NCBI GenBank assembly: GCA_002778635.1
Contig: PFAS01000041.1
Coordinates: 1 to 14,254, forward strand
Length of the DNA stretch: 14,254 nucleotides
Source of the DNA: Candidatus Falkowbacteria bacterium CG10_big_fil_rev_8_21_14_0_10_43_11
Lineage (GTDB): Bacteria; Patescibacteriota; Patescibacteriia; Patescibacteriales; XYC2-FULL-47-12
Reading direction: 5' to 3'
Every line of letters starts with the position of its first letter. Within the stretch, counting starts at the first letter, position 1. Below the pieces are notes generated by a model. The model was not told the DNA's origin. It was given only the letters and a program-made list of their open reading frames with translations, and did not search any database. Both the position numbers and the translations under genes were made by a program. Below are positions 7,277 through 13,526 of this stretch, one piece after another.

Positions 7277-7351
7277 TGGAGCCGTCTGTCGGATTTGAAC
7301 CGACGACCTATAGTTTACAAAACTATTGCTCTACCGCTGAGCTAAGACGGC
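7277..7351 (-). tRNA. tRNA-Thr (anticodon UGU)
   Basis: Read on the - strand: acceptor stem GCCGTCT pairs with AGACGGC. The D arm contains AGCTCAGCGGTAGAGC, the anticodon stem ATAGT/ACTAT encloses loop TTTGTAA, and the T arm has GGTTCAAATCC. The anticodon TGT at 7317-7319 decodes ACA (threonine). The discriminator is U, and the terminal CCA is encoded (7277-7279). All arms are intact and the length is 75 nt. It lies between the GT4 gene and the hairpin/recombinase debris, and tRNA genes are frequent neighbours of integrated elements. Confidence 0.95.
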
Positions 7352-7390
7352 CAATGGAATTTTTAATTTCAAAATTTCTTAATTAGCATA

Positions 7391-8617
7391 TCATAATTTC
7401 AATATTTTATCAATATAATTTTCAGACGAACGGCTGATGCTTTTTTCCGAGATAGCCGTATCTTTTATCTTATCATAACTATCCATTACCCATTTCATCT
7501 TTTTAATTAATTCTTCCCTGTCCCCCGCCTTAAACAAAAATTCAGGCTTTAAAATTTCCGGGATGCCGCCGATGTCCGACGCAATCACCGGCAAACCGTT
7601 TTGTTGTGCCTCTATAATAACGGTCGGCTGGTTTTCGTAACACAACGATGGCACAACTAAACACTTTGCCCGACACATTAACTCTTGCACTTCTTCGTGA
7701 TTTTTTTTACCTAAAAATTGGATATTGGATATTGGATATTGGATATTGGATATTTCCCAATTACCTTCTCCCGCAATTAAAAGTTTACATTTATCCTTGT
7801 TGAATTGAGAAAATGTATCAATCAACAACTGAATTCCTTTGTGCTTTTCGATTTGCCCGACATAGAGAAATGTAAATATCGAACCGTCGGAGTCTCCCCC
7901 TCTTACTAAGAAGGGGCTGGAGGAGGTGATAACGGGATTGCACAAAACCTCACACTTCGCTTTCTTAAAAAATCCTTTATCTTTGTGCATCTTCATCAGC
8001 CACTCTGACGGAGATATAACGACATCTGCTTTGCTAAATAATTTTTTATTAATCCACTGATATATTCGCGCGAACACATTATTGATTTTCCGTTCTTCAC
8101 CTGCATTCATTAAGCCCGACGGATGCAAAAGCTGAATATCATGTAAAGTATGAATGTGCTTTATGCCGGCGCGCTTAATCGCCAGCGGCGTTAAAAATCC
8201 GACACCCATTAAATTATGCGTCATCACCAAATCCGGTTTTTCACGTTGCAAAATTGTTTTTATTTTAAAATAACTCTGAATGTTAAACATGTCTATTAAA
8301 TGCCAAACCAACCTTAATGCCACCGGCAGTTTGCCAAGGTTGTAGTAAGAGATAAGGTTCCAAGGGAAAAAAAAGTAACGGGTAACGAGTAACGAGTAAC
8401 GAGTAACGCCACTATCATTGCGAGGAGTTTGTGATGAAGTAATTTCATCGTTTTCTAACTTCTTACTTCTAACTTCTAATTTACTAAAGGGACGCGATGA
8501 AATAACAATAACTTTATGTTTTTGACGCACTAATTCATCAGCTATAACACTGATTACCCGTTCCGCGCCGCCGCGGGCGTACTCGCCGTATAAATTGTTG
8601 ATTAAGATTATCTTCAT
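7391..8617 (-). CDS. GT4-family glycosyltransferase with several in-frame repeat insertions
   Basis: A 408-residue GT-B-fold retaining glycosyltransferase (family GT4). N-terminal MKIILINNLYG (1-11) and GGAERV (16-21) form the glycine-rich loop; HTLHDIQLLHPSG (156-168) is the acceptor region. FLYVGQIEKHKGIQ (250-263) opens the nucleotide-sugar domain. The E-x7-E donor motif is E328...E336, followed by GLPVIASDIGGIPEI (341-355). The ATG at 8617 is chosen because a GTG nine codons upstream adds nothing family-like. Residues about 46-82, 230-246 and 289-300 are encoded by tandem 7-bp arrays or palindromic elements (listed separately) and sit at loop or linker positions. All keep the frame, so the enzyme may still work. 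Predicted role: sugar transfer to surface glycan. It diverges from the exported-protein unit. Confidence 0.88.
   Translation of the reverse strand: MKIILINNLYGEYARGGAERVISVIADELVRQKHKVIVISSRPFSKLEVRSKKLENDEITSSQTPRNDSGVTRYSLLVTRYFFFPWNLISYYNLGKLPVALRLVWHLIDMFNIQSYFKIKTILQREKPDLVMTHNLMGVGFLTPLAIKRAGIKHIHTLHDIQLLHPSGLMNAGEERKINNVFARIYQWINKKLFSKADVVISPSEWLMKMHKDKGFFKKAKCEVLCNPVITSSSPFLVRGGDSDGSIFTFLYVGQIEKHKGIQLLIDTFSQFNKDKCKLLIAGEGNWEISNIQYPISNIQFLGKKNHEEVQELMCRAKCLVVPSLCYENQPTVIIEAQQNGLPVIASDIGGIPEILKPEFLFKAGDREELIKKMKWVMDSYDKIKDTAISEKSISRSSENYIDKILKL
7718..7752. repeat. Heptamer array TTGGATA x5 inside the GT4 gene
   Basis: Five perfect tandem copies of a 7-bp unit. On the coding (-) strand the unit is TATCCAA, and 21 bases give the peptide period ISNIQYP/ISNIQ (residues 289-300). 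It replaces the helix-loop normally found between the AGEG strand and the FLGKK strand in GT4 enzymes. Confidence 0.95.
7889..7932. repeat. Palindromic GC-rich element inserted in the GT4 gene
   Basis: Contains CCCC-T-CTTA, C, TAAG-AA-GGGG (about 7897-7916), an imperfect hairpin, followed by CTGGAGGAGGTGAT. On the - strand it encodes ITSSSPFLVRGGDSDGS (residues 230-246), in the linker before the second Rossmann domain. The composition is unlike the flanking AT-rich code. It resembles interspersed palindromic elements I recall from CPR genomes; that recollection is unverified. Confidence 0.6.
8375..8409. repeat. Heptamer array GTAACGA x5 inside the GT4 gene
   Basis: Five tandem 7-bp units (GTAACGG, three GTAACGA, GTAACGC). 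On the coding strand it gives TRYSLLVTRY, part of an extra loop after the second beta-strand of the GT-B fold. It directly adjoins the palindromic half-element at 8411-8446. Confidence 0.93.
8411..8446. repeat. Half of a dispersed palindromic element inside the GT4 gene
   Basis: Contains CATTGCGAGGAG (8416-8427) followed by GATGAAGTAATTTC (8433-8446). This matches one arm of a palindromic element (core CATTGCGAGGAG...GAAGCAATCTC) that I recall as dispersed in many unrelated bacterial genomes. On the coding strand it reads DEITSSQTPRNDS, a typical translation of that element. The frame is preserved. Confidence 0.65.
8453..8480. repeat. Heptamer array TTCTAAC x4 inside the GT4 gene
   Basis: Units TTCTAAC, TTCTTAC, TTCTAAC, TTCTAAT. 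On the coding strand it gives KLEVRSKKLE. Together with the half palindrome and the GTAACGA array it makes one composite insertion of about 110 bp (8372-8484) in frame. Confidence 0.88.
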
Positions 8618-8683
8618 GCTTCCCACTCTATCATTTTTATTCACAAAAGTCCATATTTAGCTAATTTTAGTTAAAAAATAAAT

Positions 8684-8712
8684 TTGACTTCTGTTAAAAA
8701 AGATGCTATTAT
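8684..8712 (+). promoter_or_regulatory. Near-consensus sigma-70 promoter of the exported-protein gene
   Basis: TTGACT (8684-8689), 17-bp spacer, TATTAT (8707-8712), with TGC directly before the -10 (8704-8706). The predicted start is about 8718-8720. It is the best complete promoter in the window and faces only the exported-protein gene. Confidence 0.8.
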
Positions 8713-8717
8713 TTATC

Positions 8718-8784
8718 GTTACCATTGGTAACCCCTCTTCGGAGGAAAATCTGGGCAAAAAGCCCAATAGAAAGGAGTTTTCTC
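8718..8784 (+). promoter_or_regulatory. Structured 5' leader: three hairpins then a strong SD
   Basis: From the predicted transcript start come GTTACC-ATT-GGTAAC (8718-8732), CCTC-TTCG-GAGG (8734-8745, a C(UUCG)G tetraloop) and TGGGC-AAAAA-GCCCA (8752-8766). These are followed by AAAGGAG (8771-8777), 7 bases before the ATG at 8785. The hairpins are packed back to back and leave the SD free, which suggests mRNA stabilisation or a regulated leader. No known riboswitch class was recognised. Confidence 0.65.
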
Positions 8785-10014
8785 ATGAAAACTCAAATGG
8801 CTCTTTTTACAATTTTTATGTTCGTTTCGTTTTTGGTTTCCAGTTTCGGGCTCTCGGCAACATCCGCGACTCCGCAAGCGAATGATGGATTCTCTGATGG
8901 AGCGACGTCGGGTTTCTTTGATCCGACATTCCCGGACAATATGTACGAATATGCATACATGTTCGGACAAGGAAATTGGATTCAATTTCCTTCTCAAGAC
9001 GTTCGGGAAAAAGTCATGAAATCTGTTCATAATGTTTTGGTCGGAGTTTTTGACGATCAAAATAACTTGCAAATCACACCGGCTCTTATGGATATAGCGA
9101 CCGACCGTATTATTGTAAACGGTTGGGATCGCACAAAAAAAGGCACTATGTTCATTACTTTCCAAAACCAATTTGGTGTGGACTTGGCTTACTCCATGAC
9201 TCCGCTCTTTAGCGACTTTTCTTTTGAAAAGATATCGGAAGTAATGGCAAAAGCCATTCCGTCCCGGCCGCTCGTGAAAATTGTGTTTCCTTGGAAGATT
9301 GAAGACGGCTACAATAAAGAATGGAAAATTATTGTAACCAGTCTTAATGGGGAAAAAATGGACTATAATATTGATGCCTATTATGACTGGGATAATGGGG
9401 CGGCAGTTTCTTATGATTTATTCCAGACTACGCCCAATCCCTTCATATTAGGGTTAGACCAAAAAATAAACCTTGAAGTGGCATTAGGAGCGTATGTTCA
9501 AGGACCTAGCAGTCCTATCTATAATGCTACGGGAGAAGTAATTGGCGGCGGTTGCAGTGGCGGTGAATTCGGCGTTTTTACTCCTCCTAATTTTAATGTG
9601 TCGGTAACACTTGGCGATACATTGGGAGGTATGTTGATTATTGCTGATTCAACCACTCCTGAGCCAAAAGTCCACATTTCTTACGACGGAGAAGGAATAT
9701 GGACAATAAAAAACGACGAAAATTTTGACATTCGTTTAATGCAAGGAGCGTTATCCGCTCCTTTAACACTGATGAACGGTATAAATATAAAAGATGAGAC
9801 AGTAACATTTAGCCTCATCCACGATAATGACAATATTTCCATCACCGCTAAATTGTTTGCGCAAGCTTACAATTTCAGTGATGGACTGAGGGGTATCCTC
9901 ACAATTCCCACTAAACAGGAATGCTCATTCCTGTTCGCGAGTAATACCGTTATTATCACTTCTCCGGCGACTTTTCGTTTTGAACCGGAGGTAACCGTTT
10001 CTTATACTAACTAA
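8785..10014 (+). CDS. Exported protein of unknown function
   Basis: A 409-residue protein I do not recognise. The N-terminus is a classical signal peptide: K2, hydrophobic core 6-23 and a signal-peptidase I-like ATSA/TP junction near 28. The mature part is rich in aromatic and acidic residues with many short beta-like stretches (for example KEWKIIVTSLNGE 178-190, VHISYDGEGIWTIKN 296-310). Only two cysteines occur (C257 in a Gly-rich turn, C380), possibly a disulphide. There are no transmembrane segments after the signal, no lipobox and no sorting motif. The ATG at 8785 is fixed by AAAGGAG seven bases upstream; an in-frame start at 8725 would put 20 non-signal residues in front. The gene stands alone with its own promoter, leader and terminator, on the opposite strand to its neighbours and free of word-repeat insertions. 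This points to later acquisition or high expression. The fold may be all-beta. Confidence 0.85.
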   Translation: MKTQMALFTIFMFVSFLVSSFGLSATSATPQANDGFSDGATSGFFDPTFPDNMYEYAYMFGQGNWIQFPSQDVREKVMKSVHNVLVGVFDDQNNLQITPALMDIATDRIIVNGWDRTKKGTMFITFQNQFGVDLAYSMTPLFSDFSFEKISEVMAKAIPSRPLVKIVFPWKIEDGYNKEWKIIVTSLNGEKMDYNIDAYYDWDNGAAVSYDLFQTTPNPFILGLDQKINLEVALGAYVQGPSSPIYNATGEVIGGGCSGGEFGVFTPPNFNVSVTLGDTLGGMLIIADSTTPEPKVHISYDGEGIWTIKNDENFDIRLMQGALSAPLTLMNGINIKDETVTFSLIHDNDNISITAKLFAQAYNFSDGLRGILTIPTKQECSFLFASNTVIITSPATFRFEPEVTVSYTN

Positions 10015-10038
10015 TTGAGGTAATACATACCTTTAAAT

Positions 10039-10081
10039 CCGCACGTCGCGCTTTCACAGCCGCGTGCGGGTTTTTCTTTTT
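10039..10081 (+). terminator. Intrinsic terminator of the exported-protein gene
   Basis: Stem CCGCACG (10039-10045) with CGTGCGG (10063-10069), followed by GTTTTTCTTTTT. It lies 25 bases after the stop codon. A smaller AGGTA/TACCT hairpin (10018-10032) precedes it. Confidence 0.88.
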
Positions 10082-10106
10082 ACTAAAAAACCGATGGCGC
10101 GTCTCT

Positions 10107-10140
10107 ACTTTATAACTTTTAACTTTTTACTTTATAACTT
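10107..10140. repeat. 7/8-bp word array at the 3' end of the second GT4 gene
   Basis: Units ACTTTAT, AACTTTT, AACTTTTT, ACTTTAT, AACTTG. The GT4 stop codon (10127-10129) and last codons fall within the array, so the C-terminal VIK is repeat-encoded. Confidence 0.75.
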
Positions 10141-11269
10141 GATTCAACTTATATCCTATTTTTCTCCAATCATATTTCCTCTCCACCAACTCTCTCGCCG
10201 CCCGCCCCATTTTCAGTCGCTTCTGCGGGTAGCGTAGATATTCTTCCAGTTTCTTTTGCAAATGCCGCGCGCTGTCGGGCGCAACCGTAATGCCCTGCAC
10301 GCCGTTGGCAAAAACCGAACGCACGCCGGGCAAATCCGACGCCATTACCGGCACGCCGCAGGCCATCGCTTCTATCAATACTATGCCGAACGCTTCGGAT
10401 TTATCAACTGACGGCAATACGAATATGTCCGCCAAATTATAATATTTTACCAAATATTCATCGCTAACTCTGCCCGTAAAAATAACATTCTTTTCAATTT
10501 TTAATTCTTTTGTTAAATTTTCATATTTTTGCCGCCTATCTCCATCTCCGATAATTAACAATTTAACATTTAACAATTTAACAATTGCTTTAATTAAATT
10601 ATCCACTCCTTTGAAGCTATGTGCTTCATCCAACGCTCCCACAAACAAAACTACTCTCTCCCCTTTTTTAATCCCCAATTTATACCGCAACTCCTGCAGT
10701 TCGACAATGTCATAGGGCAATACATGAAATTTATCCAGATGCACTCCAAAGGGAACCTCCACGAATTTGGTCGGATATTTTTTCCAGACATCATTGATGC
10801 TGGAATGCGCGACGTAATCCAGCGACGCGGAAATAATTTTATCCGCCCGCTTCATTAAGTTGTTTTTTACTAATTTTAATGGCCAGCTTAAAATTTTAGT
10901 ATGCCAAGCTAAATTAGGCGTATCCATGTGAAAATGGATGACTAGATTCTTCCGCGGATGTAGAATTTTATAAAGCCAGATAATTTCCGCCGTGCCGTAA
11001 AACGGATAATGCAAATAGATAACGTCAAAATCTTTCAGCTCTTGATACAGAGATGGAATAAAAGCACCCAAACCGAATTGCAAAAACGGCTTCAAATATT
11101 TTATTTCGTACGGCAAAGACGCAAAATTTTCCGCCTCTGCGTTTTCATATTCTGGGGTAAAAACCATTACCTCGTTTTGGGACGCCAAAAACCGCGCGAT
11201 TTCATACGCGGAATTTCCCATGCCGCTTTGATAGGGCGGAAAAGTTGCGGTAACGACGGCAATTTTCAT
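10127..11269 (-). CDS. GT4-family glycosyltransferase
   Basis: A 380-residue GT-B-fold retaining glycosyltransferase. MKIAVVTATFPPYQSGMG (1-18) is the N-terminal glycine-rich loop. VIHFHMD (110-116) is in the acceptor domain, and EVPFGVHLDKF (171-181) ends it. VLFVGALDEAHSFKGVDNL (207-225) opens the donor-binding domain. The E-x7-E motif is E292...E300, with EAMACGVPVMASDLPG (300-315). Such enzymes use an NDP-sugar donor on lipid or surface-glycan acceptors in the cytosol; PimA/WcaI-like proteins share this pattern. The ATG at 11269 is preferred over an upstream start at 11314, whose 15 codons are unlike the family and overlap a hairpin. An array at 10553-10587 encodes IVKLLNVKLL (229-238), just before the conserved IIGDGD strand. 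It is 72 bp downstream of rarA. Confidence 0.9.
   Translation of the reverse strand: MKIAVVTATFPPYQSGMGNSAYEIARFLASQNEVMVFTPEYENAEAENFASLPYEIKYLKPFLQFGLGAFIPSLYQELKDFDVIYLHYPFYGTAEIIWLYKILHPRKNLVIHFHMDTPNLAWHTKILSWPLKLVKNNLMKRADKIISASLDYVAHSSINDVWKKYPTKFVEVPFGVHLDKFHVLPYDIVELQELRYKLGIKKGERVVLFVGALDEAHSFKGVDNLIKAIVKLLNVKLLIIGDGDRRQKYENLTKELKIEKNVIFTGRVSDEYLVKYYNLADIFVLPSVDKSEAFGIVLIEAMACGVPVMASDLPGVRSVFANGVQGITVAPDSARHLQKKLEEYLRYPQKRLKMGRAARELVERKYDWRKIGYKLNQVIK
10553..10587. repeat. 7/8-bp word array (TTTAACA) inside the second GT4 gene
   Basis: On the + strand ATTTAACA/TTTAACA units alternate with periods of 8, 7, 8 and 7 bases. The translation VKLLNVKLLIIG looks native for this strand of the GT4 fold, so the repeat has been accommodated or arose in place. 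Confidence 0.75.
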
Positions 11270-11285
11270 ATCATTTAACTTGCTT

Positions 11286-11323
11286 GAGGCGGAGAATAAC
11301 GTCCTTAACGGCAATTCCGCCTC
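11286..11323 (-). promoter_or_regulatory. Hairpin between rarA and the second GT4
   Basis: Perfect 8-bp inverted repeat GAGGCGGA (11286-11293) / TCCGCCTC (11316-11323) around a 22-base loop. No T run follows on either strand. It could be a leader structure of the GT4 transcript or a dispersed GC-rich element; function is unknown. Confidence 0.45.
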
Positions 11324-11341
11324 TGTGTATCTTGATAAAAA

Positions 11342-12673
11342 TTAATTATTTTTTTGCGTTTCATAATTCTGAAGTCTTAATTCGTAATTCAAATACTTCC
11401 TGCCTCTCAACTTATCCGGCAAATACTCCTGCTCTTCCTGATAATCATATTCCGGCGAATATTTATAGCCCTTGCCGTAGCCCAAATTTTTCATTAATTT
11501 TGTTGGCGCGTTACGAATGTGCAGGGGTACGGGCAAAGCGCCGTAATTTTTTATATCTTCAACCGCTTTACCGTAAGCCGCGTATAATTCATTACTTTTT
11601 TTTGATTTCGCCATATACGCAACCGCTTGCGCTAAATTGACCGAACACTCCGGCATACCGATAAAATGGCACGCCTGATACGCGGCGACGGCTTGCGGCA
11701 GGGCTAAAGAATTGGCAATACCGATGTCTTCGGAAGCAAAACGGATTAAACGGCGCGCGATATAAAGCGGGTCTTCCCCGCCGGCTAGCATTCGCGCTAA
11801 ATAATACAAAGCCGCGTCCGCGTCCCCTCCGCGCATTGATTTGTGCAGAGCGGAAATAATATTATAATGCTCCTCGCCTGATTTATCATACATTAACGAT
11901 TTTTGCAAAGCTTCTTTAATTAAATTTTTAGTAATAACTGCTAAACGTTCTTTCGCAGTTCTCCCTCCTTTATGAGGAGGGGGCAAGGGGGTGGTGGGCA
12001 ATTGCTGTATTTCTGTGTACTTATAAACTGCCGCGGACTGTACTGCCAGCTCTAAAGCATTTAAAGCGCATCTAGCGTCCCCGTCCGCCATCTCGCATAA
12101 AAATCGCAATGCTTCGTCTTCTATTTTAACATCTTTCAGCTCGGTTACGCTGTTTAACGCCCGCTCCACTAAAATTTTAATATGCTCGGCGGTCAATTTT
12201 TCTAGCACAAAAACGCGACAACGCGAAAGAAGCGCGGAAATAACTTCAAAAGAGGGATTTTCCGTAGTCGCGCCGATTAAAGTAATCACGCCGCGCTCCA
12301 CATGCGGCAAGAGCGCGTCCTGCTGGCCTTTGTTAAAGCGATGTATTTCATCAATAAAAACAATTGTTTTTTTACTTTCCGATAATCTTTCAGCGGCTTT
12401 GGCAATTTCCCGCCGGATATCTTTAACACCGCTTTCTACCGCGCTTAGTTGCACGAACTCCGCCTGTGTCATATTGGCGATAATGCGCGCCAGCGTGGTT
12501 TTTCCGCAGCCCGGCGGCCCCCAAAAAATAATGGAAGGTACGCGATCTTGCTCAATCGCTTGCCGCAAAATTTTTCCTTCCCCCACGATTTTTTCCTGCC
12601 CGACAAAATCATTAAGAATTTTTGGGCGAAGACGGTCGGCGAGAGGAGCATTTTGATTTATTATATTAGGCAT
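11342..12673 (-). CDS. rarA: Replication-associated recombination ATPase RarA/MgsA
   Basis: A 443-residue AAA+ ATPase close to the usual length (about 440-450). RarA acts at stalled forks and single-strand gaps, related to clamp-loader and RuvB ATPases. Visible are the entry motif PLADRLRP (10-17), Walker A GPPGCGKTT (52-60), Walker B IVFIDEIHR (104-112), sensor-1 GATTENPSF (134-142) and a C-terminal MgsA domain (HYNIISALHKSMRGGDADAA, from about 269). The ATG at 12673 is chosen over a TTG two codons upstream. Two oddities: residues about 225-238 (LPTTPLPPPHKGGR) come from a palindromic insertion, and the last 15 residues (NYELRLQNYETQKNN) are encoded by a word-repeat array. Both are in frame and outside the ATPase core, so activity is plausible. 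No SD is visible. Confidence 0.95.
   Translation of the reverse strand: MPNIINQNAPLADRLRPKILNDFVGQEKIVGEGKILRQAIEQDRVPSIIFWGPPGCGKTTLARIIANMTQAEFVQLSAVESGVKDIRREIAKAAERLSESKKTIVFIDEIHRFNKGQQDALLPHVERGVITLIGATTENPSFEVISALLSRCRVFVLEKLTAEHIKILVERALNSVTELKDVKIEDEALRFLCEMADGDARCALNALELAVQSAAVYKYTEIQQLPTTPLPPPHKGGRTAKERLAVITKNLIKEALQKSLMYDKSGEEHYNIISALHKSMRGGDADAALYYLARMLAGGEDPLYIARRLIRFASEDIGIANSLALPQAVAAYQACHFIGMPECSVNLAQAVAYMAKSKKSNELYAAYGKAVEDIKNYGALPVPLHIRNAPTKLMKNLGYGKGYKYSPEYDYQEEQEYLPDKLRGRKYLNYELRLQNYETQKNN
11360..11394. repeat. Heptamer word array encoding the RarA C-terminal tail
   Basis: Reading the + strand in 7-bp phase: TTCATAA, a 14-base block, TTCGTAA, TTCAAAT. On the coding strand GAATTAC/GAATTAA-type words give NYELRLQNYE. 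The array lies before the stop codon, so the repeat has become the protein terminus. Confidence 0.7.
11960..12001. repeat. Palindromic GC-rich element inserted in rarA
   Basis: Hairpin CCCTCCT (11963-11969), loop TTATG, AGGAGGG (11975-11981), followed by a G-rich run with GTGGTGGG. It encodes LPTTPLPPPHKGGR in frame between the lid and the C-terminal domain. It resembles the element at 7889-7932 in style: CCCCT/AGGGG hairpin followed by GG-rich sequence. Confidence 0.65.
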
Positions 12674-12815
12674 AAACAAATTTTAACGTCATAATATCAA
12701 AATTCAAATGACAAATGTCAAATCAATGTCAAATGTTTAAAAATTCTACATTATTATTTTGACATTTGGATTTTGGATTTGATTTGATATTTGGCATTTG
12801 ACATTAGGAATTGTC
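12674..12815. repeat. Word-repeat, fold-back spacer between uppS and rarA
   Basis: The left half (12704-12737) has CAAATGA/CAAATGT/CAAATC words; the right half (12760-12808) has the complementary TTTGACA/CATTTGG/GATTTGATATTTGG words. The spacer is thus a long imperfect inverted repeat. The 15-mer CAAATCAATGTCAAA (12719-12733) recurs at 13587-13601 on the other side of uppS. On the - strand a TATTAT (12693-12698) lies about 20 bases before rarA and could be a -10. Confidence 0.65.
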
Positions 12816-13526
12816 TTATTGCCCATACCTTCTCTCCCTCTTATCATACTCGTCCAAAACATTAATCACGTCCATTTCCTCAAAATCCGGCCAATATTTC
12901 TTTAAAAAAATCAACTCTGAATAAGCGCTTTGCCATAGTAAAAAATTAGATAAACGCTGTTCCCCGCCGGTGCGCACGATGATATCCGGGTCGGGTAATT
13001 GCCCTTGATACAAATACTTGCGGATAATGCCGTCGTGAATTTGCTCTTCGGTTAATTGTTTTTTGACAATAGATTTAATGGCATCCAAAAGTTCGGCGTG
13101 GCCGCCGTAATTGAAACAAATATTAAAAGTGCCGGAAGAATGCGTTTTAGTTTGTTCCATTGCCTCGGCGCACAAAGCGGGCAAATCCCCGGGCAATTCG
13201 TCTATGCGTCCGCTGAAAAGCGCGCGATAGTCTTTCTTTTTAAAATCTTCCAGCAATTCTTTTATTCCCTGTCCTAGCAAACTCATTAAATAATCAACCT
13301 CCGTTTTCTCGCGATTCCAATTTTCGGTGGAAAAAGCGTACACGCTCAATACTTTTACCCCGCGCAGAAAAAACCAGTCCGCCACCTGTTTCATTTTGTC
13401 ATACCCTTTGCGGTGGCCTTCCAGTTGCGGCAAGTTGCGTTCGCGCGCCCAGCGCCGGTTGCCGTCCATGATTAGGCCGACATGCGTTGGTATTTTTCTT
13501 TTTGTACTACTATCATTATTCATCAT
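12816..13526 (-). CDS. uppS: Undecaprenyl diphosphate synthase (cis-prenyltransferase)
   Basis: A 236-residue cis-prenyltransferase that elongates farnesyl diphosphate with isopentenyl diphosphate to the C55 carrier used for peptidoglycan and surface glycans. All family motifs are present: HVGLIMDGNRRWA (15-27) with catalytic D21, GHRKGY (37-42), SVYAFSTENW (61-70), FNYGGHAEL (138-146) and DPDIIVRTGGEQRLSNFLLW (179-198). The following AYSELIF (201-207) is also typical. ATG ATG at the start (13526 or 13523) leaves a one-residue ambiguity; no SD. Length is normal. The gene sits between two related word-repeat spacers. The IDI-like gene upstream would supply the allylic precursor balance, and the nearby glycosyltransferases would use the lipid carrier. 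Confidence 0.96.
   Translation of the reverse strand: MMNNDSSTKRKIPTHVGLIMDGNRRWARERNLPQLEGHRKGYDKMKQVADWFFLRGVKVLSVYAFSTENWNREKTEVDYLMSLLGQGIKELLEDFKKKDYRALFSGRIDELPGDLPALCAEAMEQTKTHSSGTFNICFNYGGHAELLDAIKSIVKKQLTEEQIHDGIIRKYLYQGQLPDPDIIVRTGGEQRLSNFLLWQSAYSELIFLKKYWPDFEEMDVINVLDEYDKRERRYGQ

Noticed and set aside
7156..7386. Open frame continuing past the recombinase remnant and through the tRNA on the + strand
   Set aside because: Its last part is the antisense of an intact tRNA-Thr, and the middle consists of palindromes; nothing suggests a protein.
7718..7752. Possible CRISPR array
   Set aside because: Units of 7 bp in direct tandem without spacers; no cas genes. The same applies to the other word arrays.
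8725..8784. Upstream in-frame start of the exported protein
   Set aside because: It lies in the hairpin leader, has no SD, and would bury the signal peptide behind 20 residues; the ATG at 8785 has a perfect SD.
8719..9171. 150-codon open frame on the - strand
   Set aside because: It is antisense to the leader and signal-peptide region of the exported protein, which has promoter, SD and signal peptide on the + strand; its translation lacks any fold-like pattern.
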